A stretch of 64,000 nucleotides of DNA. It comes from an uncultured Prevotellaceae bacterium. GTDB taxonomy: Bacteria; Bacteroidota; Bacteroidia; Bacteroidales; UBA3663. Positions 9,633 through 18,200 of the stretch are shown piece by piece. How positions within the stretch are numbered: the stretch's first letter is position 1; every line of letters starts with the position of its first letter. The DNA is taken from contig ONNR01000006.1 in the NCBI GenBank assembly GCA_900319235.1, positions 96,643 through 160,642 on the forward strand, written 5' to 3'. Both the position numbers and the translations under genes were made by a program. The notes under the pieces are model-generated. The model was not told where the DNA came from. It did not search any database and saw only the letters and a program-made list of their open reading frames with translations.

Positions 9633-10133
9633 ATGATAAAGAACATCATATTCGACCTCGACCTCACACTGGTCGACACGACGGTACTGGAACAGGGCCG
9701 CCATGACAGGCAGTGGAACCTCGTGTATTCCATGATTCCTCAAACAACGGTATATCCAGGCCTAGACAAGGTCTTCGACATCATCCGCAAGTTCGGGATC
9801 AAGGTGGCCATCGTCTCCACCTCCCCCGGCCAATACGTCGAAAGGATAGTACGACACTTCAACATCCCCTGCGACCACATCGTCGGATACCACGATGCCA
9901 AGCCCGTAAAACCTGCGCCAGCGCCAATGCTGAAGGCACTAGAGCTTCTGGGATGCAGTGCAAGTGAAGCGATATCCTTCGGAGACAGGCAGATAGACAT
10001 CCAGGCATCCAATGCTGCGGGGATAGAGAGCGTGGCCTGCTTCTGGGGAACGAAGGAAAAGAGCCAGCTACTCGCCTCTGGATACCGACATGCCATCGTC
10101 AAGCCGGAGGAAATACTGACGCTGATACGATAA
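9633..10133 (+). CDS. HAD-family phosphatase, 166 aa
   Basis: All four HAD motifs are visible: motif I DLDLTLVDT with the nucleophilic Asp near residue 8, motif II VST, a Lys in KPVKPAP, and motif IV FGDRQIDIQAS. The layout is that of a small Gph-like haloacid dehalogenase hydrolase that removes phosphate from a small molecule. The substrate is unknown. The 4-base gap to the DprA-like gene implies translational coupling. Together the phosphoribosyltransferases, SLOG protein and HAD enzyme look like a pathway that builds and then dephosphorylates a nucleotide-like compound; that step is inference. Confidence 0.88.
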   Translation: MIKNIIFDLDLTLVDTTVLEQGRHDRQWNLVYSMIPQTTVYPGLDKVFDIIRKFGIKVAIVSTSPGQYVERIVRHFNIPCDHIVGYHDAKPVKPAPAPMLKALELLGCSASEAISFGDRQIDIQASNAAGIESVACFWGTKEKSQLLASGYRHAIVKPEEILTLIR

Positions 10134-10169
10134 CAATCCCATTTCAATCATCCATAAATTCTTAAACCC

Positions 10170-10754
10170 TTGAATACTTTAGAGCAAGCAAAGAAGTATG
10201 CTGAAGGTAAAGCAAACGAAGCGATTACCAAAGCAATAGAAGAAGCCTATATCGAAGGATACAAGGCAGGTTACAAGGACCGTGAGGAAGAGATTCCTAT
10301 GGATCTCCGCGACAACAAGACAGAGTATGTTGATCTAGGTCTGCCAAGCGGCACACTGTGGTCGACCGATTATGAAAGGCTTGACGGAAAACGTCTATAT
10401 CTACCCTATGAAAAGGCAAAGGATTTGAAATTGCCTACAAGAGAGCAATGGGAGGAATTGAAAACCATTTGCAAATGGGAGTATGATATTGACAGTACCT
10501 ACTATTTTTGTCGTTGCAGATGTGTTGGTCCAAATGGTCAGATTCTGACATTTGAAAGAACCGGACGCATAATCACATTAGAAGAAAAAGATTCTTGGGA
10601 AGCATTCTTCTGGATCAAAGACGAAACCGATACCAATGATAAAGGTGCTGTTCACATGTATAATTATGGGAAAAACGACAAGAAAAAAGATGGATATTGC
10701 GAAATTTCCGCTAATTTCTCTGGTTTCAAGCTTCCTGTAAGACTAGTAAGATAA
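10170..10754 (+). CDS. Hypothetical protein with DLGLPSGTLW motif, 194 aa
   Basis: The frame opens with a TTG at 10170 (no ATG is available nearby). Residues ~1-40 are a charged helix rich in Ala, Glu and Lys. From about residue 53 comes YVDLGLPSGTLWST, a motif typical of Bacteroidota FISUMP-type (Fibrobacter succinogenes major paralogous) domains, then LPTREQWEEL, also typical of that fold. It is shorter than most family members and has no signal peptide, so it is probably cytoplasmic. Function is not known. GC and codon use are lower than in the genes to its left, so it may be a later arrival. Confidence 0.65.
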   Translation: MNTLEQAKKYAEGKANEAITKAIEEAYIEGYKAGYKDREEEIPMDLRDNKTEYVDLGLPSGTLWSTDYERLDGKRLYLPYEKAKDLKLPTREQWEELKTICKWEYDIDSTYYFCRCRCVGPNGQILTFERTGRIITLEEKDSWEAFFWIKDETDTNDKGAVHMYNYGKNDKKKDGYCEISANFSGFKLPVRLVR

Positions 10755-10806
10755 TTATACCTGCTTACCAATTTAGCAAGCATTTCAACGACAATCAATC
10801 ATTCAT

Positions 10807-10842
10807 CAAAGCAGCCCTTTCCTCAAGGATGGAGCTGCTTTG
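10807..10842 (+). terminator. Hairpin in the 10.76-11.32 kb gap
   Basis: CAAAGCAGC and GCTGCTTTG form a 9-bp stem around an 18-base loop, 53 bases after the preceding stop. No T run follows. The rest of the 568-base gap to 11323 is AT-rich and shows no open frame with coding character; it carries only the promoter at 11132-11162. Confidence 0.5.
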
Positions 10843-11131
10843 ACGAATAAAAAGTTCGTCAACAACCCATTCAACGAGAATGATAATGGTTGTATCGTTG
10901 ATAGTAAATACAATGACGGAACCATGAGAATAAAATGACTCTACTATCATACATGAACAACCTTCGAATCCGTTTCACATCCTGTCATGAATGATTTGAA
11001 AACTCAGTTTTGAGAAACCTTTATCAAGTAGAAATCCAACCTATCATGAAACTATTCATAATTCTTTTTCCCAAAATAGATCAAAAACTAAAGAATAATA
11101 ATACTAATGAACTAGATTTTCTGTGATTATC

Positions 11132-11162
11132 TTGCAAATGTCAAATATTTTTTCGTACTTTG
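11132..11162 (+). promoter_or_regulatory. Housekeeping-type promoter
   Basis: TTG at 11132 and TACTTTG at 11156-11162, 21 bases apart, resemble the Bacteroidota -33/-7 pair. It would give a leader of about 150 nt before the gene at 11323. That leader has no obvious riboswitch structure by eye. Confidence 0.5.
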
Positions 11163-11322
11163 CAGCGTAATACCGAAAAGAAGCTCGGATGAGAATAGAA
11201 AAAGGCACTTCTATTATGTTTCAAACGACTTATAAGCATGTGTTTTGCATGCACAACTCGTCTGATCAATAATATTACCGTATAGTATCTCTACAATAGG
11301 TTATCAATTTGAACTTCCCAAG

Positions 11323-11637
11323 ATGAACACAACAATTCAAAAAAAACTGCAGAAGCTAATTCCTGCAATCTACTATCACCTGAAGGCCTCTCGACCTGGA
11401 TCAGGCATCATGGATTTCGGAGCTCTAGGTGCCAGCGTGATAAATTATATGATCTCCAAGGGTGAGATCCAAAGTTGGGAAAGGGAAGAGTGCTCTGCAT
11501 ATCTTGCCCATCTCATCAGCCTGGCCTTCCCCGCCGGCCTGCCTGAATATGTTGTCAAGGAACTGAAGGGACATATCGAAAAGCAATCCCGAAACGGATT
11601 TGATGACATCTCCATAATGCTGTACAACAAACTTTAA
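11323..11637 (+). CDS. Small helical hypothetical protein, 104 aa
   Basis: I do not recognise this protein. It appears all-helical, without signal peptide or membrane segment, and has a central FPAGLPEYVVKEL stretch. It is separated by only 12 bases from the following TM/TerB-like gene, so the two should be co-transcribed and may interact. ATG at 11323 is the first in frame after the long AT-rich gap. A function cannot be assigned. Confidence 0.6.
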   Translation: MNTTIQKKLQKLIPAIYYHLKASRPGSGIMDFGALGASVINYMISKGEIQSWEREECSAYLAHLISLAFPAGLPEYVVKELKGHIEKQSRNGFDDISIMLYNKL

Positions 11638-11649
11638 CTCGTTTGCCAC

Positions 11650-12213
11650 ATGAAAATATTATTAATAGCTGCCGTTATCATCATCGTCCTCGTATGGTAT
11701 ATAAATAAACCGGAATCCGAGGAGGAGTTGCGAAGAAAAGCAGGACTTACCGATGAGAAACTGGAAAAAATGCGGGCGATATTCTCTCCCTTGAACAAGG
11801 ATGAGAGAAATATAATCTATTTCTTTGCCGACGTGTTCAAGGAAATGGCAAAGGGCAGCCCTTTAAGCATCATGAAGTGGATGCGTATTCTGGATGTACT
11901 GGCCCTTGTCCTAGGACTTTCCAAAAAGGAGATCAAGGAGTTCTCAAAGAGTAGAGACCTAGACAGACAAATCGAAGTTCTTAAGGGCATCAAGGAGAAT
12001 AACCCAGAAATAACTGACACTCTTCTATGCACATGCTATGAGATCGTAGAACTCTCTTGCGGCAAAGTGAACGGTCAACCAGCGGAGGTAGTATCCAGAC
12101 AACTGTTTACAAAAACATTCAATGAAATCGGCTATACGAATCAGGAAATATCCAACTGCATAAACAGATCCTGCTACTTCATCCGTAACTTCAATTATGG
12201 GAAACGCCCTTGA
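11650..12213 (+). CDS. Membrane-anchored TerB-like helical protein, 187 aa
   Basis: Residues ~3-18 form one transmembrane segment followed by a charged stop (NKPESEEE), so the bulk faces the cytoplasm if the N-terminus is outside. The remaining ~150 residues are helical and resemble, in spacing and in motifs such as L-GL-x(3)-EIKEF and F-N-EIGY, the C-terminal half of the TM protein at 32818-33714. I read both as TerB-like helical domains on a membrane anchor. TerB domains are common in Ter-type stress and conflict systems, where TerY vWA proteins also occur. The call is by eye; a profile search would decide it. Confidence 0.6.
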   Translation: MKILLIAAVIIIVLVWYINKPESEEELRRKAGLTDEKLEKMRAIFSPLNKDERNIIYFFADVFKEMAKGSPLSIMKWMRILDVLALVLGLSKKEIKEFSKSRDLDRQIEVLKGIKENNPEITDTLLCTCYEIVELSCGKVNGQPAEVVSRQLFTKTFNEIGYTNQEISNCINRSCYFIRNFNYGKRP

Positions 12214-12249
12214 ACCATTACATTGATCGATATATTTTTGAACATTTTA

Positions 12250-12279
12250 ATGCCATCTGATAAAAAATCAGATGGCATA
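12250..12279 (+). terminator. Intrinsic terminator
   Basis: TGCCATCTGAT-AAAAA-ATCAGATGGCA (11-bp stem) followed by TATTTTG. It closes the two-gene operon 11323-12213 and directly precedes the next GTTTAC motif. Confidence 0.88.
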
Positions 12280-12283
12280 TTTT

Positions 12284-12313
12284 GTTTACCTATCCCTTTT
12301 TTCTGCATTAGAG
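12284..12313 (+). promoter_or_regulatory. GTTTAC-N15-GCATTA motif, copy 3
   Basis: GTTTACC at 12284 and GCATTAG at 12305, the same 21-base phasing as the other copies, with one base different in the downstream box. It stands 131 bases before the vWA gene at 12415. Confidence 0.65.
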
Positions 12314-12414
12314 ATAGAAGGGACTACAGATCCTTCAAAAAGGCAGCCCGACATCTTGCTAATAGGCAGGATGAAAGGCAACACAAAAATAACAAACAAA
12401 CAACAAACAAAAGA

Positions 12415-13269
12415 ATGGGAATCTTTAACATCAACAAGAAGAAAGCCCCGATGGATTGCAACAAGCCAACGGATGCAGCAGAGAGTGAGAAAAGCGAGGC
12501 CGCAGGCCAGCCTACTGTGAACAATGAAGAAGAGAAGACAGCCATGGACAAGGTGGCTCCCAAGAACATCGGAAAGCTGGACATGGTCATTGCCTTCGAC
12601 ACCACGGGATCAATGGCCGCCTACATCGAAGACGTCCGAAAGCAAGTGGCAGAACTTGTCCCAGGACTTTTCAAGGACAACGAGGACCTGCGTCTCGGCA
12701 TCGTCGCTTTCGGCGACTACTGCGACATGAAGGGCCCGAACGAATTCGGTATCGCGTACCAGTGTCTTCCTCTGACGGACAACGAGAATGAAATCATCCG
12801 CTTCATCCGCGATTCAGAGAACACTTCGGGAGGCGATGGCGACGAGTTCTATGAACTGGTCATCAAGAAGATCGTGGAGGAGACGGAATGGCGTGAGGGA
12901 TCGACGCGTTCCATCCTGCTGATTGCGGACGCGGAACCACATCCCATCGGATACTCCTACGAGAACATCGTCTCCAGAAACAGCATCGACTGGAAAAAGG
13001 AGGCAGAGAAGGCAGCCGGGAAGAAGATCAAGATCGATACCGTGACCATCATCAATCTTCAATGGTTCAAGGAGCTGTCTGCATTGACAAACGGCATCAG
13101 CATACCTTTCTGCAGCTACGACAAGACGGGAGACCTTATCATGGCCTCCACCATGGCAAGAGGATCGATGAAGGCACGTGCGAAATTTGACGAACTGAAC
13201 GAGAGCTGCAAGGACGAGGAGATGAAGAAAGTCTACGCCTGCTTCTTCAACGAAAGAAATAACCTGTAA
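12415..13269 (+). CDS. vWA-domain protein, 284 aa
   Basis: A von Willebrand A domain spans residues ~55-245. Its metal-ion-dependent adhesion site is DTTGSM, with IVAFGDY and an SGGDGDE segment supplying the further ligands. The DxTGSM form is that of the vWA domains found next to alpha-kinase-like and Ter-type signalling genes. Residues 1-50 are a polar, low-complexity leader (Lys, Glu, Ser). I start at the ATG at 12415 because upstream codons lie in the promoter and A-rich leader. It has a GTTTAC/GCATTA motif in front and a terminator behind, so it is a single-gene unit. Likely a cytoplasmic scaffold that binds partners through metal. Confidence 0.87.
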   Translation: MGIFNINKKKAPMDCNKPTDAAESEKSEAAGQPTVNNEEEKTAMDKVAPKNIGKLDMVIAFDTTGSMAAYIEDVRKQVAELVPGLFKDNEDLRLGIVAFGDYCDMKGPNEFGIAYQCLPLTDNENEIIRFIRDSENTSGGDGDEFYELVIKKIVEETEWREGSTRSILLIADAEPHPIGYSYENIVSRNSIDWKKEAEKAAGKKIKIDTVTIINLQWFKELSALTNGISIPFCSYDKTGDLIMASTMARGSMKARAKFDELNESCKDEEMKKVYACFFNERNNL

Positions 13270-13273
13270 AAAA

Positions 13274-13316
13274 GGGAAAGGCCTGGAGAATAGCAACGCG
13301 CTCCAGGCCTATTCCC
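13274..13316 (+). terminator. Hairpin after the vWA gene
   Basis: AGGCCTGGAG and CTCCAGGCCT (10 bp, extended by GGGAA/TTCCC with a bulge) form a stem directly after the stop codon. It has no T run and may act as a Rho-independent-like or stabilising hairpin. Confidence 0.6.
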
Positions 13317-13394
13317 GGAGTCTATCCCCACCCGATAGGACAGGGATAACAAGAGCACTACGGAATCATCCATGAAAGAACATGCGGGAAAGGC

Positions 13395-13424
13395 GTTTAC
13401 ATTTCCGTCTTTCCTGCATAAGGA
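13395..13424 (+). promoter_or_regulatory. GTTTAC-N15-GCATAA motif, copy 4
   Basis: GTTTAC at 13395 and GCATAAGG at 13416, 21 bases apart. The ATG of the following gene is at 13449, giving a short leader with AATAAA-type A-rich sequence. This is the shortest motif-to-gene distance of the plus-strand copies. Confidence 0.7.
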
Positions 13425-13448
13425 ATAGGAACATAAAAAAGAAATACA

Positions 13449-14141
13449 ATGAAGACCAGAAACATGGAAGCCCTCGGAAGGGCATCGAAGAATCCCGAGA
13501 TCCGAAGCATGCAGCAGAAGGAGGCAGACGAATTCAATCCGTTGGGCATGCGCATAGAGGAACTCATGATCGAGAGCCAGATAACCAAGAACCCCATACT
13601 GAGGGAAAAACTGCTCAACCTCATCGCATCCTGGAAGGAACGTTCAAGGAAAAGCAGGGAACAGAACGAGTTGAGTTTCCAGAAGCTTGACAACTTCAAG
13701 GAGAACGCCCTGGGCATGGGACTTCGGAAGGTTATGTCGATGATGAGGAGACTTGTCAGGGAGACCGGTGACCTGGAAACAGAGGTGGTGATGACACTCC
13801 TGGAACTGGAATTCGCAAACATTGAGGCCAAGCGACACAACGGAGAAACCAGACGCAGGATCTACGAAAGGAAGGACATCCTGCTGGAAAGGCTGGAACC
13901 GATGCTCTACGACTGTAACTGGAAATATGGAGTCAGCTATGCGGACGGAAAGAACGCCTCCTACCTGATATTCATATATCTGCCGAACGGAGTCCAACTC
14001 ACATGGCATTGCAACGAGTTCGAAATAGCACAGCAATACCCCTATCTAGAGGAGGAATGGGATGGGAAGGTCTGCTCCACAAAGGATAAGATAATCTCAT
14101 ATATAGGGGAAAAATATCTAATAAAGAAACAAGCAGCATAA
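13449..14141 (+). CDS. Hypothetical protein, 230 aa
   Basis: I do not recognise it. Residues ~1-150 are strongly helical and charged, probably coiled coil; residues ~155-215 look like a small alpha/beta domain with several Tyr and the segment LTWHCNEFE. There is no signal peptide or membrane span. Its start is well supported: the GTTTAC/GCATAA motif is just upstream and it is followed after 1 base by another hypothetical gene, so the two form an operon in the presumed sigma regulon. A role in the cytoplasmic arm of the system is inference. Confidence 0.7.
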   Translation: MKTRNMEALGRASKNPEIRSMQQKEADEFNPLGMRIEELMIESQITKNPILREKLLNLIASWKERSRKSREQNELSFQKLDNFKENALGMGLRKVMSMMRRLVRETGDLETEVVMTLLELEFANIEAKRHNGETRRRIYERKDILLERLEPMLYDCNWKYGVSYADGKNASYLIFIYLPNGVQLTWHCNEFEIAQQYPYLEEEWDGKVCSTKDKIISYIGEKYLIKKQAA

Positions 14142-14142
14142 G

Positions 14143-14955
14143 ATGAAGGCAACATTCAACATTGATGGTAACAATTTTACCGCCAACTTCAATCCGGAAG
14201 ACATCGCCGGACTTGGGAGCATAGCACAGATTTCCCAGGTACTGGCAGAAAAGGCCGGGTGCTCTGAGGCCGTTATAAAAGGGGAAGCAATACTGGTATC
14301 AATTGATGACATCGATATCAAGCAGTTCTATAATGTGTTCTTGACACTAAATCCGAACTGGATGGACGGGAAAAGAAAGATCCGTGAAATCATGAAGCTG
14401 TTCCAGGGGAAAGAGACCTACTGGGTCATCGAAAAGGCATTCTCAATCGACGAGAGGGAGATCGAAGACAAGGGCCGAACCGACTTCAGAACGGCAGTCA
14501 TATCAGGGAACTGCTTCCTGACCAAGGACGAGGCAGAGGATTTCAGGGACAAAATCCTTCTACTCATCCACAGATATTCGTCACTGGATCCGCAGAACCA
14601 GGAGAAAACCTTGGAGAAAAAACACAACATTGATCCCTCCTCCACCGTCAATGAGGAAAAACAAGACTCAGAATCGGGAAACAAGCAGATCCTATATTTC
14701 ATCGACTTCCTGAATACGAATGATGACAACTTGACGAATGAGTCCCAAAATACCCCCTATTACCCCGGACGTGTCTTCTACGGATTACTCGAAAACCGAC
14801 TTCTGAACGAAGCAAACATTCCAGAGGGCACATGTTTCACCAACCCTGACACAGCCACACTGGTCTGCATGCTGATTGCAGAGATATTCGACTCAAGAGG
14901 AGTTAAGTTCAAGGGAGTGGATATGCAGAGCAACAAGCTGGAAGTTGGCCAATAG
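14143..14955 (+). CDS. Hypothetical protein, 270 aa
   Basis: I do not recognise it. The first ~60 residues form a beta-rich start (FNIDGNNFTANF) with a following helix, reminiscent of small effector-associated modules, then a helical middle and a Ser/Asn/Glu-rich linker near residues 160-200. The C-terminal ~70 residues may form another small domain. It follows the preceding gene after a single base, so the two are translationally coupled. A long hairpin at 14981 ends the unit. Confidence 0.68.
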   Translation: MKATFNIDGNNFTANFNPEDIAGLGSIAQISQVLAEKAGCSEAVIKGEAILVSIDDIDIKQFYNVFLTLNPNWMDGKRKIREIMKLFQGKETYWVIEKAFSIDEREIEDKGRTDFRTAVISGNCFLTKDEAEDFRDKILLLIHRYSSLDPQNQEKTLEKKHNIDPSSTVNEEKQDSESGNKQILYFIDFLNTNDDNLTNESQNTPYYPGRVFYGLLENRLLNEANIPEGTCFTNPDTATLVCMLIAEIFDSRGVKFKGVDMQSNKLEVGQ

Positions 14956-14980
14956 GCAACTCCACAATCATATAGAAAGA

Positions 14981-15021
14981 ATAACGTGTATCTGTGGCGA
15001 GATCCATCAGATACACGTTAT
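14981..15021 (+). terminator. Long hairpin, terminator-like
   Basis: ATAACGTGTATCTG and CAGATACACGTTAT form a perfect 14-bp stem around a 13-base loop, 25 bases after the stop. There is no long T run. The 230 bases to 15252 hold no convincing gene. Confidence 0.7.
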
Positions 15022-15252
15022 CTAAATAACTATCTTGATTGTTTAATCTTATCCGGTTACCGTAAACAACATTGTAAAATGGTAAAACAGCTACAGAAAG
15101 ATAACCAGACCTTGAAACAAATTATCAGAAAAAATAGCACATGGATTATGAAACGGGTACTTTTTGGACTTTTAAAGACAATTCATGAACACAAATCGTG
15201 AAAGGATAAACAGATAATGTATCCTCATATACTGGAAAAGGTGGCTCTTCTG

Positions 15253-18200
15253 TTATTCGCCATCCAGCATCACAAATGCTGCCCAGTCCGGTCGTATCTT
15301 CCCCGGTTGGCTCTTCCTCCTCAACTCCTCTCTCGCCAGACGGAATGCCTCCTCCTTCGTCTTTCCTCCCAAATAATGCTTATAGAAGCTGACCATCAGA
15401 TCCAGGGTCGCATTGTCATCGACCTTCCAAAGACTCATCACTATCGTCCGGGCTCCAGCATTCTTGAAGCCGCGCTGTAGACCGAAGACGCCTTCTCCAC
15501 TGACGATGTCCCCGAGTCCCGTCTGACACGCAGACAGAACTACAAGGTCAAGGCCGCGAAGGTCTAGCTCGGAGATCTCCTGTGCCGTCAGGATCCCGTC
15601 CTCAACACCATCCGGTACGACCTGATGGTTAAGTGCGATGCGACAGCCCGAGAGGAGGAGACCCGAGCGCGTCATCGGCTTGTCCTCACGGTAAGTGGGC
15701 CCCTCACTAAGCAGCAGCGGTCGCGCGAAGCTCTTCTCCTCGGCCTCCTGCTCCGTCAGGTAAAAGCCGTGAGTCGCGATGTGAAGTATCCTTGGTCTTG
15801 TGCCGTCCAGCTGCTTGAAGCTCTCCTCTGTGCCTTCCTTGCCCGTGAAGCGCGTATAAGGAACCTTGTGCAGCTTCATGCCCGAGGCAATCATGTCTGC
15901 CTCCTCCATCGTTGCCGGGAGATAGAAGAAGGAACCGCGGAGTGAAAGGGAGTCAACATCCGCACGGGGAACATTCCGGAGTCCTCGTGACCGCCCTAGA
16001 GATGAAGACTCTGTGATATCCCGGACGGGAACCGCATCGTAGTCAAGTCCTCCGTAAACGACGCCCTTCTCGCCCCTTGTCCCATCCTGGACGACGGCGA
16101 GCTGGCGGGTGGACGAGAGACGGTGGAGCCTGTACCTGTCACAGATGAGCTCTGAGGTGCCGGAAGGCACGTATTCCATGCCAATGCGGTGAAGCTCGCC
16201 GGAAGGCGTGAAGTAGATGTCCCTCACGCCCCCCAGCTCCCCCTCAAGCGGCCTCCAGACAAGATCGTACAATTGCGTACCCAAGTAGTAGTCGCCCTCC
16301 GGCACAGAATCCAGCCGCCCCTTCTCGAAAAGGGGGATCAAGCGGGGGCTGTCGTACCCCTTCCTCAGGGTCAGAGCAACGTACATCGTGCTGTCTGTTC
16401 CATAGACCGGGAAGTCCAGGAACTCGATGGCGATGTCGTCATCCTCAAGCTCCCCTTGGACATCCTGCCACGTGATCCTGAGGTTGCGGGAGAAATCGCC
16501 GTAGGCCTTGGAGTCGCGGGCAAGCTCCATCTCTTGCTGTTCCATGACGGAGCGGAGGGAATCCAGGTTGACGGCACGTTCTTCTAAGGGTTTCTCCAGT
16601 TGCTTGTTATAGATGCAGCGGTTGGAGATCAGTGCATCATACCTTGCAACAAGGTCAGGGTCTCCGCTCTCGAGAATCAGCCTTCGCTTCTCGATGCCCA
16701 AGTTCAGGAGGATTCCCTTAGCAAAAAGGGCATTCATATCATAAAGTTCGGAAATGGAATCTTCGGTTCGGTACTTGAATACCATCAACGGGAAAAAGGT
16801 GTTAAAAGCAAAAGACTTAGTACCTCTAAACCAAAGGGATTCTTGCTGATTAGCCGACAACTCGGAGAAGTTCTTGAGGATAAAATCATGGGAAGATTGT
16901 AAAGATTGGACAATTAAATGAAAAGACTCAGAATGATTATCTAAGATAAAGTTGAAAAAGGCAAGGCAGAATAGTGTAGTGGAATAAATTGGGTGCTCGG
17001 GACCGAATGACTTCCTTTGTATTTCCACCGCCTCGGTTCCGAGCCGGATTGCCTCGGTGTAGTTGCCGAGGCAAGAATAATAGAAGGCGAGTTTACCGAG
17101 GGACATGGCATAGTCCGGATGTTGGGGGCCGAGGATCTTCCTTTGATTCTCAATGGCTTCAGTGCAGAGCCGGATGGCTTCGGTGTAGTTGCCGAGGATA
17201 GAGTTGCAGTCTGCGAGGTTGTTGAGGGATATGGCATAATTGGGATGCTCGGGGCCGAGTATATTTCTTAGGATTTCTGTTGCTTCGGTGCTGAGACGAA
17301 TGGCCTCGGTGTAGTTGCCGAGGTCGGAATTATAGCCTGCGAGGTTGAGAAGGGACGTGGCATAGGCAGGATGTTCGGGTCCAAGAACCTTTCGACGGAT
17401 CTCAATCACCTCAATGCTGAGACGGATGGCCTCAGTATAGTTACCGAGGTCAGCATTGTAAACGGCGAGATCGTTGAGGGACATGGCATAGTCCGGATGC
17501 TCGGGGCCGAGAACCGCCCTTAGGATTTCCGAAGCTTCGGTGCTAAGGCTAATGGCCTCGGGGTAGTTGCCAAGATCTTCGTTGTAGCCTGCAAGTTTGA
17601 TGAGGGACATAGCATAATCGGGATGCTCGGGGCCGAGACCATTCTTTAGGATTTCCGTGGCTTCGGTGCCGAGGCGAATGGCCTCAGTGTAGTTGCCGAG
17701 GTTAGAGTTGCAGTCTGCGAGGTTGTTGAGGGATATGGCATAATCGGGATGCTCGGGGCCGAGAACCTTCTTTAGGATTTCCGTGGCTTCGGTGCCGAGG
17801 CGAATGGCCTCGGTGTAGTTGCCGAGGTTAGAGTTGCAGTCTGCGAGGTTGTTGAGGGACTTGGCATAATTGGGATGCTCGGGGCCGAGTATCTTTCTTA
17901 GGATTTCTGTTGCTTCGGTGCTGAGACGAATGGCCTCGGTGTAGTTGCCGAGGTCGGAATTGTAACCTGCGAGGTTAAGGAGAGACATTGCATAATCGGG
18001 ATGCTCGGGGCCGAGAACCTTCCGACGGATCTCACTTACCTCCGTTCCGAGGCGGATTGCCTCGGAGTAGTTGCCGAGGTCGGAATTGTAGCCAGCGAGG
18101 TTGTGGAGGGACATGGCATAATCCGGATGCTCGGGGCCGAGAACCTTCCGACGGATCTTAATCGCCTCCGTTCCGAGACGGATTGCCTCGGAGTAGTTGC

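Noticed and set aside
14986..15201. 71-codon plus-strand frame after the 14981 hairpin
   Set aside because: It starts inside the terminator-like stem, has no promoter or ribosome-binding context, and its composition is AT-driven rather than protein-like.
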